The notes beneath the pieces are model-generated. The model made no database searches. It saw only the letters and a program-made list of their open reading frames with translations, and had not been told where the DNA came from. DNA of 64,000 bases from NCBI GenBank assembly GCA_011634665.1, contig WAEK01000005.1:171001-235000 (forward strand). Reading direction: 5' to 3'. How positions within the stretch are numbered: position 1 is the first letter of the stretch; every line of letters starts with the position of its first letter. A program made the translations under genes and the position numbers. This DNA comes from Mortierella sp. BCC40632 (taxonomy: Eukaryota > Mortierellomycota > Mortierellomycetes > Mortierellales > Mortierellaceae). Below are positions 35,882-48,553 of the stretch, piece after piece.

Positions 35882-35889
<8 letters not shown>

Positions 35890-35932
<43 letters not shown>
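35890..35932. repeat. Poly(T) tract, 43 bp
   Basis: An uninterrupted T run preceded by nine C residues. Confidence 0.95.
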
Positions 35933-35933
<1 letters not shown>

Positions 35934-36417
35934 AGACTCGCTTTTCGTTTCTCTTTAACCTTCTTGCTCAAGTGGAGCCATTGGAGACAAGGGTACCCAC
36001 TCGTACCCAGCCAGTGGGCACAAGTGAACCCATTACGCATTGTCAACCTCCCTTCCTTTCTCTCTGTGGGTGTATATGTTGTCCTTTCCATTTTTTTTTT
36101 TTTTTTTTTGCGACCCCGCCCAATGGCTCCCACCAGCTCATCGACGCCTCCTCCTCATTGGGCCAGTCTGGCCGACTACTGGGATAGGGGCCTTCAATCA
36201 GAGACAAAAAGGCGATACATAAAGGTACCAGACGAACGGCAAGAGAGAAGAAAAAGAAGAAAAAGACGGTTCAAGGTACCAAGGTGTCTTTATCAGTGCT
36301 CTCAGTTAAGCCGTTTTTCTCTTTTTACTCTCAATTTCTCTCTCGAATCCCCCATGCACGGAACAACTGGCGAGAGGATAAAGAAAAATAGAAAAGAGGA
36401 AGAAAAGAAAGAGAGAG

Positions 36418-36448
<31 letters not shown>

Positions 36449-39250
36449 AAGAAAAAAAAGAGGGATCACCCTATTATTACCTTCTCCTCTCTCTCTCTTC
36501 CCCAGCTCCGCATCCCTGGTCGGCTGGATAGGAAGAGCTACCTTTACTAACCGCACAAACGGGTAGATGACAGGGTGACGTTGTTCAATTGAAGGAAGCG
36601 GAATCGGATTGGTGTTGCTATTAAGGATTAGTTTTTTTTTTTTTTTATTACGATTATTATTATTATTACTACTGCGACGAAAGTGATGACCATCGTTGGT
36701 ACGGTTGACTGTCGGGCCCTGACCTGCAATTGATCTCTCCTCCTCTTACACTTCCTCCCCCAATGGGCAACAGAAGGGGGCGGTAGGGTGAATTCCGCCT
36801 TTGTTGAGCCAAAAAGCAAAAGAGAAAGGTGTACTGCAGAAGGTACCTTGCTGGACTCTTTTCTCCTGAAAAAAAAAGAGAAAAAGAAAAGAGAAAGAGA
36901 AAGAGAGCAAGAAACTTCCTCCTCGGAGAGGAAGGTTGCGTTTTCCAGTAGCAGGGCATGGAACGGGTCACATCTGAGTGCGGAGCAAAATCATGCTCTA
37001 TCCCGATTTTTTTTTTTTTTTTTTTTTTTTTGTAAGTTGAGATAAACGGAAAGTGTATCTCCTCCCCTCCCCTCCTCCCCTTCCTCTAACTCTCGTTCAC
37101 TCTTTCCTCCTCCTCTCCTTCCCTCCCTCTCTCCCACTTGACTTTTGTCTCGCTGATCCCAATGAATCCCCGCTACCGGGGGATGTGCGTCAGGGGCAGC
37201 AACAAAAGGAAAGCATAGGCGAACAGAGCAAGTGAGGGAGGATTTAAACTCTTTCTGCCTAGGATCTACAAGCCCGACGGACATGGTACGACACGGGAGG
37301 GATTTGTGCCTCGAGATGGCTTTGTAAGCGCATGGGGTACAACATGGTGCTCGCATGGCGGGAGAAAGGAAAGAAAGAAAGAAAAAGCATTGGCGGGAGC
37401 ATTGGCAATGGGAGGGGAGGGGGAGAAGAGAGGGAAAGAAAAAGAGGAAAAAAAGACGAGAGGAGAAGAGAGCGGGATGCAAAGGAGAAGAGGAGCATGG
37501 AGGGACAAAAACCATAACTATGGAGGAGTATGGACGACCAAAGCGACAAAATCTGTGTGTATGTCTGTAGAAGTAATGGAAAAAATGTCGATGGAAGAAC
37601 GGAACGGAGTGTTGGGACCGCGCGTGTGCGTGCGCATGCAATAAAGAATTTCAAGTCTCCGCCTATGGATCGCCCCGACAACCTTGACCTGCGCTTGTTC
37701 ACTTTTGTGCAACCACCTTCTCTCTCTCTCTCTTGGCCTTGCTCCCGCCCTCCAATTGCACACAGGAGAAGAGCGGGACTCCTTTCTTCTTGCTCTCTTC
37801 CTTTGTCTCTGTCTCTGCCACTGTCTCTTTCTTTCCTTCTCTATCAGTCAGTCAATACACCTGTCGGTATGTCCTCTCTTGTAGAGGTAGCGGCCAGGGC
37901 CCCGATGACGACGACCAAGGGGTTGCACTAGAGGATATTGTTTGCGCAAGGTTTGAGTTTACGCCGGCGCCAAGAGAGCAAAAGCGAAAAGGGATTACTT
38001 ACGGAGAATGGGTAAGCTGGATAGAAAGAAAGAAAGAGAGCGAGAGAGAGCGAGAGAGAGCGAGAGAGAGCGAGACGGACGAGCTAGCCGAAAGAGAGAC
38101 CGTCGGGCCGAAGAAAGAGAACAAAGAGAAGAAAGAGAGGCAGGGAGAGCAAAAAGAAAGAAATAAAGAAGAAAGAGAGGATGACGCGCCCGACCCCGTC
38201 TTTGTTGAGAGACGGTGTATCTGAAAAAGACGAGCGAAGAGAGGACTGTGGACGTGTGGCGTGGGCGTGGGAGTGGGCGGAGGAATACGCGTGCGGTCCA
38301 ATCTAGCACACTACGCGAATTCAAGAAACGGACTAGTACGTGTCCTTCCTACGAGTCTTTTTCTTTTTCTTTTTCCTTCGATGCAGCCCAACGCCCCTTG
38401 CTGCACACACAGACAGAGTTTGTTCCAACTGAGATCCGCCTGCCCCTCTCTCTCTCTCTCCTCACCTCTGCCTCGTCTGCACACTCCTGTTCAAAATTCT
38501 CACCGTCTCTTTCTCTTACTCTCTTTCTCACTCTCTTCCTCCTTCTCTCTCTCCCCTACATCCTAACGACGGCTGGTCCATAGCACAAATTGTGCTCTCA
38601 ACTGCAGATTGCGAGTAACCACGAACATCATTCTCCAACACCTTTTTTTTCTTTTTTTGTTTTTTTGGGTATCGCTTCCTTGTTTGCCCGGACCGCACCA
38701 GGGATAGGGCGGACCGCGCGCAATTCTCTCCCTTATACCCATGGTTGGTCCAGGGCGGGATCACCTGCACATGGGGCTGTTTTGAGAGAAGGGAATTGGG
38801 GGGGAAGACTAGTTAAAAGGGCAGATTGAGAAGAGAGAGTGTGTATATGTGTGTGTAATGAAAAGAAAGAGAGGGAGGAGAAAAGGACGCGATGAAGAAG
38901 AGAGAGAGAGAGAGGGAGGGAGAAAAGGACGTGATGAAGAAAGAGAGAAAAGAGAGAGGAGAAGAGAGGAGAGAGAGAGAGAGAGAGAGAGAAGGATATG
39001 ATGGAAAAGAGAAAGAAAGAAAGAAAGAGAGGGAGCAACAGGAGAGGAGCAAGACGCTCGGCCGAGCAAGGCTGACAGACAGAAGACGGGTAGTCAAGCG
39101 GATAGTCTCGAGCGGAAGCAGTCAAGGGTGGCAGGAGGATAGTAGGCGACGGGACACCCTCGCAGTAGCAATTTATAGCAATTTATCAATTATCGGCGAA
39201 ACACGCAAAGCACAGTCCAGCGCGTCGGTGCGCAAGGCGTCCATTTGCTG

Positions 39251-39292
<42 letters not shown>

Positions 39293-39732
39293 CAGAGAGA
39301 CACACACACAGAGAGAGAGGGAGAGAAAGAAAGAGAGCTCACACACACACGCACGCTTCGACTAGGATGGGTCCTTCCTTCTTTGGTTCCATTTCTCCAT
39401 CTCCATCTTCTCCACCTCTTTCCCTTTGTCTCGTGCATTTTCCTTTCTCTTCGTTTCCTTCATTTCCTTCATTCTTCATTTCATTCTTTATTCCTCCTCC
39501 TCCTCTTCTTTCTCTTCTCTTTCATTCTCACTCTCTCTTCCCCCCCCTCCCCCTTTTTTCTTTGCTTCTTCCTGGTTGATCTCCTTCATCCACTCCATCT
39601 GCCAAACCCCCTCTCATTCAATCTCGATCCCATCTCATCCCATCTCATCCCATCCCATCTCTTCTCATTTGCTCTCCCCTGGACCTAATCGCATCAGCCT
39701 CAGAACCGTCTCATCCACCCTGCTCTGCCATC

Positions 39733-42700
39733 ATGGCCGCATTGCTCCAAAGGAAAAAGTCCAAGGTAGCGTGCGGGAGGCCAATGCATCAGAACGATCC
39801 TCGCATTTCTATTCTGTGTTGCCCGTTGACACACTTTTCTTTCTCTCACTCCCTTTCACTCCCACTTTATCTCTCCTGACGCCCAAAATCCCTGTTGCTC
39901 TTTCTCTTTGTTGTTGTGCTCCTAGAGCCGGACTCGGCGGACCAGGGATCTCGAGGATGAGGATGAAAACTCGGTCATTGTTCGTGGGCTGGAGAGTGAG
40001 CCCTGGATACCCGATGCTGCGCTCGACCCACCCGTAACCACCACGGTCGCCACTCCAGCTGCCGTTTCGGCAACCGCCGATGCGGTTCCCTTTCCTGATG
40101 TGAGCATCCTCGAGACCATTACCACTCCCGACCCCGTTGCGATCCCCATCGTTGTTGAGTCGCCTACACTCCTCAGTCCTACGACTACTCCGGATCAGGC
40201 CCCGGCCATCTCTGGAGATCATGGACTCTATACCTCCAGTACTTTGGCGTACCTTGCTCAGAGTCAACCGAACCAACAACAGCAACAGTCTCAATTAGCC
40301 ACCACCGAGTTCAGGCCCCCTGAGTTACATTATGAGCTTCCTGCGCGGTTCCAAGGAACTCTATCATCACAAAGCCAGCTTCTAGACACGCCCACACCAC
40401 GACCGCTCTCGGCCAGCGACACCCAGCTGGCGTCGAGCGAGATGACAGACAATGAGGTATGCCCCACCCCCCACCCCACCCTTCTTCACTGCGCTATCTT
40501 TCATTAGAATCAGTTATTGTCGATTGCGAAAGCAAAAGAGAGAGAAAGACCAAGCAGCAGTAACACTTGTCCATCTATTCGATCTCCTCCTGGCTCCCTT
40601 TGCCTTGTTTCTCTCTCTCTCTCTTCTTCTTCTTCTTCTTCTTCCTCTTCCTCTGTTCTATACCTGGTGTGCATCGATGCTTGTCCCATCATCAAATGTT
40701 AGGCAGTAGTCGACTCGCTTCAGTCGCTCAAGAACCTGGCCATGTTGGCCCTGGATGGATTACTTCAGCAGGTCGTCTCCGATGTGACCGCTCGCGACCC
40801 CGTTCACTCTCCTGACCAAACCACCCTTCACGCACGAGCTCTCATGCGCCGGGCATCCGGTTCCATGCTGACCCTCGAGGAACTGATCCGCCAGGACGAC
40901 TCTATCCCTGGGTCCACCTTCTTTTCTGACTCGGGCCCCAATCCAAACTCTGTTCAGATGCAGGCGCAAGGGCAGCCCAAGCTGCAGACGCAGCAGGCAC
41001 GCTCTGCAGTCTATGCCTCGGGACTCGCCGCGGCTTCTTCGCTTGAACGATTGGACGAGCTCTCGCGCAAGGTGGACCAGTTGACTGTTGCTGCCTCTAC
41101 AAGTGAAGCCTCTTCATCTACAGGAAGAGTGGCCGAGATGACAACCGCCCGACCGGTTTTGCTCCAGAGTGCCTACGCCAAAATCGAGCCATCTCAGTTG
41201 TTTGAAAGTCAAGAATACCATCTGGCATGCGCCCTGGCGGCCCTCCTGGCCTGCATTTACCGAATCTTGAACCAAATGCAGGGGCCCCGGATACCTCAAC
41301 GGACCGAGTCTGCAGACTCGGGCCTGGACCAAGCCTCAAAGCTCTGGAAACGGCTCTCCTCCAATGTCTTTACTCGAAGTCCGCGCGGGTCGCTTAGTAT
41401 CGAGCGTCAGAGCATGTCATGCGTTGGGGCCGAGGCCGAGTCGGTGGAGGTTTCTGGTGGGTGGCAGGCAGGACGGTCCTCGACCGAATCTGCACCTCCT
41501 ATCCCCCAAAAGCGAGCGACCATGTCAGCCTGGGAGAATGGAACGAATGGTTTTATCCAGTCTATCAACCGTCAAGTTCGTACCCTTAAGAGTCGTCGGA
41601 CGCAATCGACCTCTCATATCGAGATCCCCAACTCTCGTACCAAGGGTTCGACCCGGCGGTCTCCTTTTAGCAAGCATGTCATCAACAGCAGCAGCAGCAA
41701 TCTCCGACCCGAAGATGCGTTCTCGCCACAGAGAGGACAAGAGTTGGAACGAGAATGGGTAGAGCTTGACAAGTTGATGGAAGAAATGACACAGTTGTGG
41801 TCCTTGACTACAGGCAATGAAGGCCCTACTGGAGAGCAAGGGCAGGAGCAAAGGTCAAATCAGAGTCAGGACCAACAGAGTCGTAACCCATTTGATGACC
41901 GGAACCAACTCTCAACTGAGCAAACGCAGCAATCGACATTGGGTTCAGCGACTCTAACGAGTTCTGTGGATAAACAGAGTTTTGATCAACAAACCCTGGA
42001 CATGCCAGACACAGATGAATTGCCCCGCTATGAGGACAGCCCACAATATCGACCCTCAGAGAAGCAAGACCAAGTTGGACGTATGGAACGTCTGACCAGG
42101 ACCGAGAGTCGAGGGGGGATGGCAGGACTATCTGGCATTGAGGACGAAAAGACACGGTTTGATCTCAACAATGTCATGTCGGCTATCGAACGACTATCGA
42201 GGGTAGCACCACGATTGGACAATCAACGGGTTCAACTCTCAGCAAGTCAAAAGCGACAAATGGCTCAAGCGACGGTAGCCCATACGATTGATCGATTGTC
42301 GAAGAATCGATGGGAAGATCAACGGGCGTCTTCTTCATCTCTTCGGAGGAGTATGCTAGTAGGATCTTCTACGACGAGTCTATCGGAGCGAAGTCGAGAC
42401 TTGAACAAGTTGATTCATCAGATTGTCGAATCTGCCAAGACCGGATACCATTCACAACGAGCAGAGTTTAGTCCGCGGCAACAACAAAAGTTGGAAGGGG
42501 CACGGATTGGAGAGAGGATTGAACGAGGCGAACGATTGCGGTTATCGGACCAGGTAAAGCTTCTTTCTTCCTTCACACTGCCCCAAAATGGCTAGATTTG
42601 TATGGATTTTTTCTCTAATACAATCTCCATCGTCTTATTCCTTCCCTCCTACCCTTCTCACTCATTACAGGATTATCAAACCCCCGAGAGTGTCCTCCTC

Positions 42701-43114
42701 AAGGATATGACGCGTTTGACCAATGCACTCTACCAACAATCTGCCACTACACAGGCTTATGCAACTCAACGATACACTCTTTCAGAAGACAAGGCAAGAA
42801 ACCTTGCTCTACATGGGATCATCAGCAAAATTGAAAAGTTGTCGGATCGACGGATGGACAATCAGGATGCTACACCTCGATCCTCTAGTTCATTAAACCG
42901 ACCTAAATCTATGGTCGAGACTCGTCAAGCCAGTCTAGATGCACTTGGGTCCCGGAGTGGTATTGCAGGTAGTACAGCGAGTCTTGGAAGTAATAGCAGC
43001 AAAGCACAAGAGCTTCAAGACATGATCAGTCGTGTAGTTGATGGAGGTGGAGGACCAACGCGGAAACAAGCCATGGCCACTCAACGAGCTGAATTCTCGA
43101 TCAAGCCCAAATAA
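39733..43114 (+). CDS. Unknown protein with repeated C-terminal helical modules
   Basis: Four exons (39733-39765, 39926-40456, 40703-42553, 42671-43114) join in phase to give about 952 residues. I do not recognise a family. The N-terminal exons encode a short basic start (MAALLQRKKSK), an acidic segment and Thr/Pro/Gln-rich sequence. Around residues 361-377 lies a short hydrophobic stretch (HLACALAALLACIYRIL) that could be a membrane or buried helix. The C-terminal third contains about four copies of a helical module with the shared core QRx-x-[F/L]-S followed by an Ala/Ile amphipathic helix: 42167-42330, 42391-42550, 42692-42865 and a truncated last copy 43012-43111. The protein ends on that truncated copy (QRAEFSIKPK). 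Ser/Arg-rich linkers between copies suggest phosphorylation sites. It is convergent with the leucine aminopeptidase gene. Confidence 0.8.
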
Positions 43115-43340
43115 TCGGTCGACTCGCTCTCTTTCTTTCTCTTTCTCTCTCTCACACACACATTCTTATTCTCTTTCTCTTTTTTATAATATTATTATGG
43201 ATCGTATCCAAATTTTCTATACAGCAAACTTGGGTGATGTAAATGGCAGGGAACGGAGAGAGACAAAGAAGGAAAGGAGAGAAAGAGAACGCACACGTAT
43301 GAGGGAAAGAAAAAAGAAAAGAAAAGAACAAAAAAAGAAT

Positions 43341-44141
43341 CTATGACTTGGTGGTGAATCCCTTGGCAAACTCGATCAAAGCACGCGTGGGACGACCGGT
43401 CATGCCCTTGGCATGATAACCACTGCTACTCTTGGTGTCCATCACACCCGCAATGTCAATGTGTGCATATCGGATACTACCAGGCTTAAGTCCCTCAGGG
43501 TTTTCGAGTGCTTGACCAACCTCTGTTGAGGGCTCTCCCTCAACCTTGGCAAAGCCCTCATCCCTCTCAATTCCATGAACAAACTCGCGCAAAAAGATGG
43601 CAGCTGTGCATGAGCCTGCACTTCGTCCACCAGCATTGAGCAGATCCGCCACAGTGTTGGTAGTGATTTGAGGCAAATACACGCTATGCAAAGGCATTCT
43701 CCAGAAGGCTTCGTGAGCCTCCTCACCTGCTGCATCGAGTTCAGACCAGAGTGAGTGACTTGTCGAGAAGACACCAGCATAGGCGCTGCCGAGAGCAACA
43801 TCCATCGCTCCTGTCAACGTGGCGAGATCAATCAATGAATGGGGCTGGTGTGTCTTGGAGATATAAGTCAAGGCATCTGCCAAGATCAGACGACCCTCTG
43901 CATCCGTGTTGTCGACCTCAATCGTCTTGCCTGCCATGGAAGTCACCACATCGCCTGGTTTAGTTGCCTTGCCCGAGGGCATGTTCTCACAAAGGGGAAT
44001 ACCAGCCACGACGTTGATAGGAAGGTTCAGGGCGGCAATACCCCAAATTGCTCCTGCCACTGTTGCTGCTCCACCCATATCACCCTTCATCAATCCCATG
44101 CCCTGCGAAGGCTTGATGGAGATTCCACCACTATGTTTGTG

Positions 44142-44176
<35 letters not shown>

Positions 44177-45273
44177 TACATATTCCAAATTAGTCCATTT
44201 TGTTTTTCGCAGTCAACCCTCTTTCCCACAAGATGCGGAGCAAAATACTCGAAATACTCTCACACTTACGAGTCAAAGGTAACACCCTTACCGACGAACG
44301 CCAAGGGGCGCTCGCCAGCCTTGCCTCCATTGTAATGAATCTCCATAAACCTCAATGGCTCATCACTGCCCTTGGCCACACTCAAGAAAGCTCCCATCTT
44401 GTTCTCCTCAGCCCAAGCTCGGTCATGAACAATGATCTTGAGCTTGGAAACAACCTCAGGTCCAAGTGATTCCAGTTCCTTGGTCACTCTTTGAGAGAAC
44501 AATGTAGGTGTCATATAGTTGCTGGGTGTCTCCATCAAAATCCTGGCCAAGTTCTGAGCCTTGGCTTGAATTTGACCAGTCTTGAAGGCCTGGAGTTCAT
44601 CTGGACTTTCAAGATCGACTGCTGAAACCTTGGTGACCTTGCCAGCCTTGATCTCAGCCTCAGCGCTCTTCTTGCCCGAGACAAAGTGGTTGAATTTGTA
44701 AAGACCGAGTGAAGCACCTTCAGCGGCTGCTTCGTCATGACCCATGGGTGCAATGCCAATGTCCTGAGCCTCCTGAGCCTTGAGCTGCTTCACACCCGTA
44801 GCGACCTATGATTTGCGATAGAGAAGAGAAGAAAAAAAGAAGAGAAGAATCTAGGGGTTAACCAAATGTGTTTCTCTCCATCTTTTCTTTCTTTTTTTGC
44901 CAATTAGAAACGACAGAGAAGTGCCACAAAGTCCAGTATAAAAAAAAGACGAAACAAAGAGACTTACAGCCATGCGGACACGATCCTTGGCAGCGGCACT
45001 GGTACCTTGTTTTCCAAGACCGACGACAGCGACTTTGCTGACATCGGAACCAAGACCAAAGTTACCATAAAAGACACGACTCTCACCAGCCTTTCCTTTG
45101 CTTCCCGAAGCCTTGAGCAAGGCCTCAAGGGATTCTTTTCCTTGACCGGCCATGGACCTGGGAGCGAGAAGTTGACCATCGGAATGAAGTCCGACAACGG
45201 CAGAATCGTGCCACCGGGCCGTGCTGGAATGAAAACTCCGGAGAGCTCTGGACGCTGTACGAATTCTGAACAT
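43341..45273 (-). CDS. Leucine aminopeptidase, peptidase family M17
   Basis: Three exons (45273-44968, 44805-44270, 44130-43341) encode about 543 residues. The M17 signature NTDAEGRL is present (residues 355-362), and the metal and catalytic residues expected of the family are in place: Lys275 and Asp280 in GKGVTFDSGG, Asp298 in KGDMGG, Asp357 and Glu359 in the signature, and Arg361. The enzyme removes N-terminal residues from peptides using two metal ions and normally forms a hexamer. The first about 22 residues (MFRIRTASRALRSFHSSTAR) are rich in Arg and Ser with no acids, a typical mitochondrial presequence, so mitochondrial targeting is inferred. Intron 2 carries a 33 bp homopolymer (44142-44174). 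It is convergent with the repeat-protein gene at 226 bp. Confidence 0.95.
44142..44174. repeat. Homopolymer tract in leucine aminopeptidase intron 2
   Basis: A 33 bp A run on the plus strand, which is T33 on the coding strand. It lies 11 bases upstream of the acceptor, so it serves as the polypyrimidine tract. Confidence 0.95.
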
Positions 45274-45779
45274 GAGATGGTTGAATGGGGTATGGAGGAA
45301 TGCGGGGGGAAAAGAGAGGAGAGGAGGGGGAGAAGACAGTGGGACAGGACTCTCTCTTCACGGTGGCTTGTATCCAGAAAGATCGACCTTTTGCGCAAAG
45401 AACGAACGTTTCTCTTTGTCCCTGAGAGAGAGAGAGAGAGAAAAAAAAAAGAAAGAAAGAGAACAAAGACCTTCAAGTTGTTTGGCTTTGCATTATGGGT
45501 TGTTTATTGGGACAAACCCCGGTATTGAGAGTCGAATACATAGTCAATGAAGCCCCCCCCTCCCACACTCTTCCCTTTACACTATTCTCCCGTAAATGAC
45601 AGCTTGGATCATGCTGCCTCCTCCTTTCCTTCCTTTGTTTCCTTTCGTCTTTCCTTTTCTTCTTCTTCTTCTCCATATCATACAAACGGCGGGAGAGAGA
45701 AAGAAAGAGAGAGAGAGAGAAAGAAAAAGAAGAAGAAACTCGGGGGAGTATCTCCCTTTTGAGGCACTCTCTCGTCTTC

Positions 45780-47801
45780 TTAATCATCCTCGTAACGAGA
45801 TCGGACTCGGCTACCTCCCATGTCATCTCTGCCGGTTGAACGTCCTGAGGATGCACCATCTTGTGAGAACGAGATCTTGGAGTGGTCGCCAATAATGCTA
45901 CAAATATAGAAAAAGATATCGTAGGGAGGGGGGGAAGAGGGGTCACCCTGGTGTCAGAAAATCATATGACCTAAAGCAAAAGCAATAAACAAACAGAGAG
46001 AGAGAGAGAGAAAGAAAGAAAGAAAGAAAGAAAGGTGCTATTCCTCGGTAACATGGTTGTTTTGCTTTCTTACCGAGGGCGAATGATATGGAAAGCAGTA
46101 AAGATGAGGCCAAGAGCCGCACAGATAACGGCAATGACAATGAATCCAATGCCCAAGAAGCTGTTGCGTCCTCCAATGGCCCCGGTCGTACTAAAGACAA
46201 TATATTTTTTTCCGCCATAGGTTTCGATCGGAAAGTCTAGATGGATCATAACAAAGAAGAATAAAAGAGAGGACAACGGGTTTTTCGTGTGAGACAGTGC
46301 TGATCAAAGACCACCGACACAGCCTCGTCCGAATAATCAGGATTATCCGGAGAGAAAGAATCAAAATGATAGCAGAGAGAGAGAGAAGACATACTCATGT
46401 CGATAGTCATCCGGTAGTTGCCTGCCTTGAGTACCGTATCCATGTTTCGTCCATACGTCTTCAAAAACGTTGGCCATCCTGCAGTTCGCATCCACACCTG
46501 GAAATGTTCATCATTTTGAATATCAGGTGGAGGGAAATCAGCCGAGTAGACACCATTCGGCCAACGTTTACGCCAGTTGGGAGGAGGTAAGATCTCGGCC
46601 AAGTTGGTGTAGCCGTATTTGCGGAATCGGTCCTTGTCCGATGGCCAAGCGATTCCTGTGTGTTGAAAGGTGTATGCGTCTCCTGTTGCTCCTCCTTCGC
46701 CCACAGCCACCAGATCGCTGATGGTGTCTATTTACAAATAATAATAGTAGTATATATATATATATAAAGAACAGGTTTAGACAGTGAAGGCATGTCGTCA
46801 GTATGCCGCCTCCAAAGAAAAAGAAAAAGAAAAGAAAACAGATAGAACACAAATAAATAAATAATAAGACTGATCCAGGTCAAAGAGTGTGCTACGATAC
46901 CATTAAAGTACGAGTTGGCGATGAAACCGCAAGGATAGGTCAGTTCTCCATCGGGGAAGGTGCAGCCCTTCCTAGAAGTAATCTCAGTGATTGTGCTGGC
47001 CTCTCCTCCAAGCTGCTTATAATCCAGACTCTTGGTATATTTGCGATGGTTCTGGTAAAAGTTGGTCAGCTTATAGTACATGAACAAGGGCGGTTGAATA
47101 TCGACAGGAACCGTCAACGAGACGGTGCACTGTGAGACAGTGTAGGTGTAGGGGGTAGCGCCCGTGGCAGAAGAAACGCTGACGCTAACGTTGTCCTTGA
47201 TGGCATAGACGGGCTTGCCAAAGTCGCCTACGGAGGACGAATGGACAAAGCTCGATTCGGGAACGGTTGTTGGCTCGAGGGCTGACTTGCAGCCTGTGTA
47301 CTCGAACGACATCTCAGTGACCTAGGAGGAGTAGCAGGAAGAGGAGGAAGAACGCATCGTTGGATATATTTAGGAACAGGAAGGCTTTGCTAGAGTCCTT
47401 GAGGCGGAAAGAGAAAAAAGAAAAAGAAAAAGCCCAGGGGAGGTAGAGGTGGGGGAAGAGGAGAGAAGCAGCCCTTCTCATACCATGCCATTTCTCCAGA
47501 CAAGTAGACCGCCCAGAGGTGCGAATAGAATGCCAATGATGAAGAATGTCGGAAGCACGGACTTTGCAGTAAGGATAGGCTGCCATGCCTTCAACCGCTG
47601 CTGCTTGAAGGATGTATCTACAGACGAGATGGGACAGCGTTAGATGAAGTGAGCCGGGATAGAAACATGCACGCAAGGACTCCGACTTTTTTTTTTTTTT
47701 TTTTTTCCTAGTCCAGCGTCACTGAGCAAGAGTAGAAAAGGCGACTGGCAAAGGTGGGAATCATTACTTGGTGGTCTGCGCTTCGGTGGTTCATCCATCA
47801 T
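45780..47801 (-). CDS. CDC50/LEM3 family flippase beta subunit
   Basis: Six exons (47801-47768, 47617-47484, 47321-46901, 46727-46395, 46236-46074, 45897-45780) give about 400 residues, the usual CDC50 length. The architecture is two membrane spans with a large exoplasmic domain: first span [20 protein letters not shown], last span [20 protein letters not shown]. Family hallmarks include [14 protein letters not shown], then [23 protein letters not shown] and the later TFLKTYGR and RMTIDMNFP motifs. CDC50 proteins bind P4-ATPases, are needed for their exit from the ER, and support flipping of phosphatidylserine and related lipids. The P4-ATPase partner is not in the window. The start uses the first of two adjacent Met codons. 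Confidence 0.94.
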
Positions 47802-48553
47802 GATGTGACCTTATGTTAGAGAGGAGAAGCGGGGTGGTTGATAAAGAGAGAGAGAAAAAGGAGATTGGAATGGAGATGGGCTGTTCAGAACAGAGAGAGA
47901 AGAGAGAAAGGGCGGTGTTGGACAAGGTGTGATGATGAACCACGAGGTAAGCGTCTCTCCCTTTCACCTCTCTGTTCCCCCCTCCCTCCCGCCTCACAGC
48001 ATTTGCCCAGATCGCTAGGAGCAGCTAATGCAATAATAAAACTACAGTGACGATTAGATTTTGAAGTAGAAAAAATTTCAATCCAAAAATTTTTTTGGAT
48101 AAAGAGAAGCAAGAGACTGGATTGAGCTTGTTTCCTCCTCTTTCGCACATTCCAACAAAGGTACACCACCTCTGGCTCCATCAGGTCGACCACCTCTCGG
48201 GAATCAATCTTCACTCTCCTCTCGCTCTTGATCAGAAGGCGCGCTTCATATGGACCTGGACACCTTTGCAAAGGACAGGAGGATGTGTGCTCTGTACCAT
48301 CATTCCGGATCCATTACATTGGCCTAGGATTCATCCCGGATCATGGACTCGAATGTTGAACCAATGAACCGCCTCTTTGAATGTCTTTTTGGGTGACTAT
48401 CGAGTCAACCTCGATCTGATCCCTACTTGACAATACGGAAGGATCCATGAGCATTCGGATCAGAGCCATCTCGATCAATTTTTTTTTTCTTTTTGGACAT
48501 CGAGAACTGATCATGCTGGATCTTCATTGTCACTCTCTAGAACATCATTCAAA
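47802..48553. promoter_or_regulatory. Divergent promoter region (CDC50 / ribosomal protein S13)
   Basis: A 752 bp gap separates the start codons of the two genes. A T9 run at 48480-48488 precedes the S13 start by about 65 bases. No TATA box is obvious. Confidence 0.4.

Noticed and set aside
48290..48365. A stretch with GGACTCGAATG, considered as a tRNA B-box.
   Set aside because: No matching A-box, acceptor stem or anticodon arm could be drawn around it.
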